Position numbers and translations under genes: made by a program. Positions 58,992 through 64,000 of a stretch of DNA of 64,000 bases are shown piece by piece (position 1 is the first letter of the stretch; each line of letters starts with the position of its first letter). This DNA comes from Gynurincola endophyticus (lineage in GTDB: Bacteria > Bacteroidota > Bacteroidia > Chitinophagales > Chitinophagaceae). Where the stretch lies: positions 1 through 64,000 of the forward strand of contig NZ_RCWL01000002.1 of the NCBI RefSeq assembly GCF_003991195.1, read 5' to 3'. The notes under the pieces are model-generated. The model was not told the origin of the DNA. It saw only the letters and a program-made list of their open reading frames with translations, and did not search any database.

Positions 58992-61900
58992 CTAAAAGTT
59001 CAGTGTAATACCTGCAGAAAACTGTCTTAAAGTAGGATAAACCATACCGGTACCTAACTCAGGATCCATACCTGGGTAATTGGTAATCAGTAAAAGGTTT
59101 TCACCTGAAAGGTATATTCTGGCATTACTGATCATTGCTTTCTCTGCTATGCGTGCAGGAATAGTATAACCGATTTGTAAATTTCTAAGTTTGAAAAAGC
59201 TTGCATCATATAACCAGAAAGTACTGAACACCTGATTTTGTGCGTCTGAATTATGTTTTAATCTTGGAAATTTACCATTGATATTGTTATTAGGGTCGGA
59301 TGGATTTGCCTCATTAAAATAATAGTGATCATTCGCAATCGCTTCTGTAATATGGAATCCGTTTCTTGTAGTAGTGGTATTTAAACCGTTGTTCCAATAA
59401 TATTGCATACCTGTACTACCAGACCAAAGCATACTCATATCAAAGTTTTTCCATTGGAGGCCGAAATTAAATCCGAAGTTAAATTTAGGAGCAGTAGAAG
59501 TGTTAGTGAACTTTCTGTCGTTATCACTACCATATATACCATCGCCGTTATTATCTGCATAAATCAGGTCACCATAATTGAGTAAAGCCGTATTGGTTCC
59601 GTTAGACACACCTGAAACGGGTGCAAAAGTATAACCTGCCGCAATCATATCACGAACCCAATTCAAATCTTCAACAGTTCTGATCATACCATCTCTCGGA
59701 CCACCATTAATATTTACAGCGCCGTCTCCATGATAATAACTTCCGTTACCCTGATACGGGGTTCTCATATAAAACTCATACATCAATTTATCTTCAATGA
59801 CCATTGAGTTGGCTGAAGGGTCTAATGCAACGGCGCCGATATTAGTCATATAAGTTCTGTTACCGTTTACATCTACAAAACCTTCAACCAGTTTACCTTT
59901 GTACTGCGTTACTGTAGTTTTATTATAACCCATATTACCAGATACATTCAATCTCACATCTCCTAACATTTTATTCCAGCCTACTGTTACTTCAACCCCT
60001 CTGTTGAGTGCTGAAGATGTATTCTGATAAGGCGCCAATGCTGTTCCCAATACTAAAGGTACCGGTGGGGCTGTTATAATTCCATTGGTCGTTCTTTCAT
60101 ATACGTCTACCTCAAGATTCAATGAGTTAAATAAAGTTGCTTCCAATGCAATGTTCTTCTGGGTGGTTGATTCCCACAGCAATGCAGGGTTAGGTATTTG
60201 TCTTTGTCTTAAACCTGTAGCCGGTAATCCGTTGAATGAATATCCTGCGGCACCGTAAACAGACTGATAAAGATAGTCGTTGCTGATAGCAGTACTACCG
60301 TTATTACCCAACTCACCCCATGAAGCTCTTAATTTAAGATTGGTAACTACTGATGTAAGTTTTTGGAAAAATTCTTCTTCTGAAATTCTCCAACCTACGG
60401 ATACTGAAGGGAAATAACCCCATCTGTAGTTATTGTCAAATCTTGACGATCCGTCATAACGCAGGTTAGCTTCTACCAGGTATTTATCTTTATAACCATA
60501 ATTCAATCTACCAAACCAGCTTCTCATTGAACGGTCTGACTCCTGACCATTTGCCAGATTCTCAATATCCGAAACAGCTCCTAACGTGGTGATATTATAA
60601 TCGATTAATCCTTTTTTAGTAGCAGAGAAATCATAGTAATTAAAGTAATACTCGTTGTAACCGGCCAATGCACCAATACTATGATCACCGATTTGTGTAT
60701 TATATCTTAATACATTATCGAGTGTAACCATATAATCTTTATTGAAGCCGTAGTAAGAGCTCTGCACGTTTGGTGCATCCGTAGCATATCTTAATGTATT
60801 GGTTGCAAAATCCCATCTGTCTGTAGGAATAGTGTGCGTATTCTGCTCCTGGGTTCTTTGCTGATAGTTTACTTTAGAAATGAAAGATAATCCTTTAAAA
60901 ATATCAAACGTAGCGTAAAGGGTGGTGTTAATTCTGTTGTGATTATTTTTACCTCCTGTACGGTCGAGATAAGAAATAATGTTATTCGCATTTCCTGATT
61001 CTTCCAGTGCAGAAGGATAACCATATTTGCCATCATAATAAGGATACAGCCCCGGCGTAGTCTGGCTGAGATAATTAAAAGCAAGATCTGTATTCGCCAT
61101 ACCTACACTCTGCAGCGAAGCAAAAGTTTGTGTACCGACTGTAAGTACCTTATTTATTTTCGATTCAAGATTTATACGAAACTGATAACGTTCAGTACCG
61201 GTATTTCTCATAATACCCGGGTTATTCAGGTAGTTCATCGACATGAGGTAGCGAAGTTTATCGGTACCACCGCTTACCGAAATGTTATGATTCTGTACAA
61301 GGTTATTTTCAAAAACCGCATCATACCAGTCCGTATTGGGATATGCCAGCCAATTCGGAACACCGTATGAATTCAAACCGTTCGGATTGGCTGCTGCAGC
61401 CTTCCAGTCATCAATCGTTTGTTGTGAAAAGATCGGTGCTGCTGTTGGTTGAAGATTGAGCACACTCTCATTAATTAAGCTCATGTGGCGGGCATAATCA
61501 CTCACAAAATCGATTTGACCTACCGCCTTGGCACTGGAAAACATTCCTGTATAATTCAGATTCGTTTTTCCACGCTTACCTTGTTTAGTGGTAATTAGAA
61601 TAACTCCATTCGCCCCCTGCGCACCATATATGGAGGCAGACGCGGCATCTTTCAAAATAGACATGGTTTCTATATCAGCCGGATTGACCACATCCATACT
61701 GGAAGTGATAATACCATCTACAACGATCAATGCGTCGCTGTTATTTAAAGATCCCGTACCTCTGATTCTGATAGTGGCACCGTCATAACCAGGCTTACCA
61801 GATCCCTGACGCACAAACACACCGGCAGCCAAACCTGCTAATCCGCTTGATACGTTAGTAATTGGCCGGGAACTCAGTTCTGCAGAAGAAATGGTAGAAA

Positions 61901-62288
61901 CCGCACCGGTAACATTTACCTTTTTCTGCGTAGCATAACCTACCACTACCACATTTTCAAGATTCCCGGAAGACGGATTTAAAACAACTTTTAAAGAGGT
62001 TTCATTACCCAAAGTGATTTCAGTATTATCAAAATTGACTGATGAAATCACTAATACATTCCCTGTTTCAGCATTGATGGAGAACCTGCCTTCTTCATCA
62101 GTATATGTGCCGGTAAGGGCATTTTTTATCATTACAGTAGCTCCTGCAACAGGAAGGCCTGTCTGATCTGTTACTATACCTGTAAATGTTTTTGTTTGGG
62201 CATTGAGTACTACAGGAAAAAGAAGGAGTAGTCCGAACAACATCCTCAAAAAAGAATAGTTGTTCGCTGACGAACTAATTTTTTGCAT
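58992..62288 (-). CDS. SusC/RagA-family TonB-dependent outer-membrane transporter
   Basis: A 1098-aa protein. The signal peptide (MLFGLLLLFPVVLNAQ, near residue 30) is followed by a carboxypeptidase-D-like plug-proximal domain (TKTFTGIVTDQTGLPVAGAT), a SusC signature GIITSSMDVVNPADIETMSI and the plug (LKDAASASIYGAQGANGVIL), then the 22-strand barrel up to the final ISAGITLNF. It imports glycans using TonB energy. The Met at 62288 (MQKISSSANN) is preferred; the frame reaches 62384. susD follows after 30 bp. Confidence 0.95.
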   Translation of the reverse strand: MQKISSSANNYSFLRMLFGLLLLFPVVLNAQTKTFTGIVTDQTGLPVAGATVMIKNALTGTYTDEEGRFSINAETGNVLVISSVNFDNTEITLGNETSLKVVLNPSSGNLENVVVVGYATQKKVNVTGAVSTISSAELSSRPITNVSSGLAGLAAGVFVRQGSGKPGYDGATIRIRGTGSLNNSDALIVVDGIITSSMDVVNPADIETMSILKDAASASIYGAQGANGVILITTKQGKRGKTNLNYTGMFSSAKAVGQIDFVSDYARHMSLINESVLNLQPTAAPIFSQQTIDDWKAAAANPNGLNSYGVPNWLAYPNTDWYDAVFENNLVQNHNISVSGGTDKLRYLMSMNYLNNPGIMRNTGTERYQFRINLESKINKVLTVGTQTFASLQSVGMANTDLAFNYLSQTTPGLYPYYDGKYGYPSALEESGNANNIISYLDRTGGKNNHNRINTTLYATFDIFKGLSFISKVNYQQRTQEQNTHTIPTDRWDFATNTLRYATDAPNVQSSYYGFNKDYMVTLDNVLRYNTQIGDHSIGALAGYNEYYFNYYDFSATKKGLIDYNITTLGAVSDIENLANGQESDRSMRSWFGRLNYGYKDKYLVEANLRYDGSSRFDNNYRWGYFPSVSVGWRISEEEFFQKLTSVVTNLKLRASWGELGNNGSTAISNDYLYQSVYGAAGYSFNGLPATGLRQRQIPNPALLWESTTQKNIALEATLFNSLNLEVDVYERTTNGIITAPPVPLVLGTALAPYQNTSSALNRGVEVTVGWNKMLGDVRLNVSGNMGYNKTTVTQYKGKLVEGFVDVNGNRTYMTNIGAVALDPSANSMVIEDKLMYEFYMRTPYQGNGSYYHGDGAVNINGGPRDGMIRTVEDLNWVRDMIAAGYTFAPVSGVSNGTNTALLNYGDLIYADNNGDGIYGSDNDRKFTNTSTAPKFNFGFNFGLQWKNFDMSMLWSGSTGMQYYWNNGLNTTTTRNGFHITEAIANDHYYFNEANPSDPNNNINGKFPRLKHNSDAQNQVFSTFWLYDASFFKLRNLQIGYTIPARIAEKAMISNARIYLSGENLLLITNYPGMDPELGTGMVYPTLRQFSAGITLNF

Positions 62289-62375
62289 AAGCAGCAGTTT
62301 TTTTGTTAGAGATTTGAAACTCTGCCCACAAAGGATCAATACAATCGAACAGTCAAATTTTCTTTGTGGCAAGAC

Positions 62376-62393
62376 TTTACACAAATTTGTAAA
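62376..62393 (-). promoter_or_regulatory. Candidate operator upstream of susC
   Basis: TTTACA-N6-TGTAAA (62376-62393) is a perfect 6-bp inverted repeat with a 6-bp spacer, about 90 bp before the susC start. It could be a regulator site; no known motif is assigned. Confidence 0.35.
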
Positions 62394-62700
62394 CTGAGTA
62401 GCTTTTAAGGTGAGAAAAAAGTAAAGGATAAGGTGGATTTCTTTAAAGGACTCACAAGCAATTGATTTACAATATAAAAAATTACAATCTGGATACTTTT
62501 ATTTAAGATTACCACCATCGGTGAGAGCTATAGAATCAGTTTTGGATAGTTGGTTTTGAATTTTCAGGTCATTCATGTTCAACCTGAAGCTGAGTGCTAT
62601 TTAAATAAAACTTTACCGGATGCTAAAGTGATCGAACTAAGTTACCAGCGGTATTTATTTTAATAATTACCGGTATGTTGTTTAATAAGCTTCTCTATAA
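62394..62700. other. Intergenic region between HTCS and susC
   Basis: AT-rich DNA without a gene. Another inverted repeat, TTCAGGT (62563-62569)/ACCTGAA (62582-62588), lies in the middle. The promoter for the susCD operon is expected here, but no perfect two-box promoter was found. Confidence 0.4.
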
Positions 62701-64000
62701 TTAAGAGGTGGGAGGGCGATAATCCTGTATAAATTCTCTTGGAGTTTTACCATATTGTTTACGAAACTCCTGGCTAAAATAGCGTCGGTCTTTAAAGCCC
62801 ACTTCCATCGATACTTCATTCACATTCAATCGTTGCTCCTGTAATAATTCGGCCGCACGCCTCAACCTGATTGATTTTATAAAGTCATTCACCGACATTT
62901 GAGTAATTGCTTTTAGTTTTTTATAGAGTACCGGTACGCTCATCGCCATATGCCTTGATAACATCTCTACACCGAATTCAGGGTTGTCCATATTTTCTTC
63001 AACAAAACTTACAGCACGATCAAGGTATTCTTTATCCACCGTATTCATTTCTTTGGCTGCAAATGAAACCGGCTTTTCTGAAATGGGATCTATAAATTGA
63101 GCTCTGAGAGAATTTCTTAATTTCTCGCGTGCAGAAAGCAGGTTTCTGATGCTTAGTTGTAAAATTTTAGGACTGAAGGGCTTGGTGATATATATATCCG
63201 CCCCGTTTTCAAGTCCGGTAATTTTATCATTCTGAGTACTTTTTGCTGTCAGCAGAACAACCGGGATATGGCTGGTTCTGTTATCGGTTTTTAGAATACG
63301 GCATAACTCAATTCCGTCCATTTCAGGCATCATGATGTCACTTACTATAATATCAGGAATTTCGGTATAAGCAATGTTCAGTCCTTCTTTTCCGTTTACT
63401 GCTTCAATTACAGTATAATTCGGCTCGAAAATTTCTCTGACCATTTTCTTCAGTTCCGGATTATCTTCTACAATCAGAATAGTTTCTGTTTTAGTGGTAT
63501 CATTTTCATTTTGATATACCTTATTCATATCAGTCATTGTAGAATCCTGTGCGCGCACTGAAGGTATTAATGCGTCAGATTTTACTTCACCCTGATCAAA
63601 ATGCAGTTTTCCTTTTTTCAGAAAAACTTTAAAGGAGGTTCGCGATTCTCCGGAATCTGCTACAGGTACACTTTCAACCAGAATATCTCCTTTATGTAAT
63701 GTTACAATAGTTTTTGCCAGTGCCAGACCAATTCCATAGCCGGTATTTTGTTTACCGTCTTCAGCTACCTGAAAAAAATTCGTAAATATTTTATCGATAT
63801 AATCCAGTGCGATACCTTTTCCATTATCCGTAACACAAACAATTACTTCTTTTTCATTTTCCGTAACTTCTACCAGAATATTTCCTTCTTCCTGAGTAAA
63901 ACGGAAAGCATTTGCCAGTAGATTAAAGAATACTTTTTCCAGTTGTTCTTTATCAAAATACAATGGAAGTACATCATTATTGTGAACAAAGGAGAACGAA
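62701..64000 (-). CDS. Hybrid two-component system regulator (HTCS), 5' part outside the window
   Basis: The visible 433 codons are the C-terminal part of an HTCS: a HATPase (FFNLLANAFRFTQEEGNI, VCVTDNGKGIALDYIDKIFT, GYGIGLALAKTI), a receiver with Asp in IIVSDIMMPEMDGIEL and Lys in YITKPFSPK, and an AraC-type DNA-binding domain (SIRLRRAAELLQEQRLNVNE, VGFKDRRYFSQEFRKQYGKT). HTCS proteins sense oligosaccharides in the periplasm and activate nearby susCD operons. It is 412 bp upstream of susC on the same strand. The periplasmic and kinase parts lie beyond base 64000; the frame is open to the edge. Confidence 0.93.
   Translation of the reverse strand, partial: SFSFVHNNDVLPLYFDKEQLEKVFFNLLANAFRFTQEEGNILVEVTENEKEVIVCVTDNGKGIALDYIDKIFTNFFQVAEDGKQNTGYGIGLALAKTIVTLHKGDILVESVPVADSGESRTSFKVFLKKGKLHFDQGEVKSDALIPSVRAQDSTMTDMNKVYQNENDTTKTETILIVEDNPELKKMVREIFEPNYTVIEAVNGKEGLNIAYTEIPDIIVSDIMMPEMDGIELCRILKTDNRTSHIPVVLLTAKSTQNDKITGLENGADIYITKPFSPKILQLSIRNLLSAREKLRNSLRAQFIDPISEKPVSFAAKEMNTVDKEYLDRAVSFVEENMDNPEFGVEMLSRHMAMSVPVLYKKLKAITQMSVNDFIKSIRLRRAAELLQEQRLNVNEVSMEVGFKDRRYFSQEFRKQYGKTPREFIQDYRPPTS

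Overview
The window is AT-rich chromosomal DNA from a member of the Bacteroidota. The best guess is a Chitinophagaceae-like genus, by inference from gene content. The evidence is a SusC/SusD pair with a hybrid two-component regulator (HTCS), a GH51 arabinofuranosidase, DUF2723 and DUF4258 proteins, weak Shine-Dalgarno signals, and promoters of the Bacteroidota type (TTTG or TTG, about 19 nt, TAnnTTTG) in front of the tRNA genes. No phage, integrase, intact IS element, plasmid function or CRISPR array was seen.

Layout. 0-5.9 kb: hypothetical proteins, a PAS-LuxR regulator, an acetyltransferase, and a minus-strand set of PaiB-like protein, AAA ATPase and lipoprotein. 6-13 kb: an AstE-like hydrolase, YbaK and a TSUP transporter; three more GNAT acetyltransferases, one of them PaiA-like; an aldehyde dehydrogenase with its DUF779 partner; and the relic of a HicA-like toxin gene carrying two nonsense codons. 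13-15 kb: an ABC-F ATPase whose leader can base-pair with its own ribosome-binding region and start codon. 15-25 kb: housekeeping and stress genes (ArsR regulator, aldo/keto reductase, S9 peptidase, PhnA/YjdM, OsmC, rhomboid protease, SRAP/YedK, lipase, SDR, SAM hydrolase). 25-35 kb: a large DUF2723 membrane protein, a three-unit tandem repeat of about 151 bp, then murB, priA, plsC and a DUF4258 gene on the minus strand, and mtaB on the plus strand. 35-44 kb: a REC-PAS-histidine kinase facing a single-domain response regulator, clpS, a barstar-like gene without barnase, three identical tRNA-Val(TAC) genes in perfect 168-bp tandem units, a ClbS/DfsB-like protein, GH51 arabinofuranosidase, a second REC-only protein, pcm, and a HipA-like kinase overlapping a DUF3037 gene. 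44-57 kb: a possible Imm26-like protein, thiolase, an SRPBCC protein, DinB-like and VOC proteins, a four-gene set (DUF2975, XRE regulator, ABC ATPase, ABC permease fused to an M1 peptidase), MmcQ/YjbR, VOC, a Pmp3-like peptide and an SDR. 57-64 kb: susD, susC and an HTCS cut by the right edge, i.e. the regulatory and uptake end of a polysaccharide utilisation locus whose enzymes probably lie beyond the window.

The observations most worth following are the ABC-F leader (13-nt perfect inverted repeat over the start site, two candidate leader ORFs), the HicA-like pseudogene, the tandem repeat that runs into the murB stop codon, the HipA-like/DUF3037 pair without HipB, and the ABC-M1 peptidase fusion with its XRE/DUF2975 neighbours. 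No complete, clearly new multi-gene system could be demonstrated from sequence alone.
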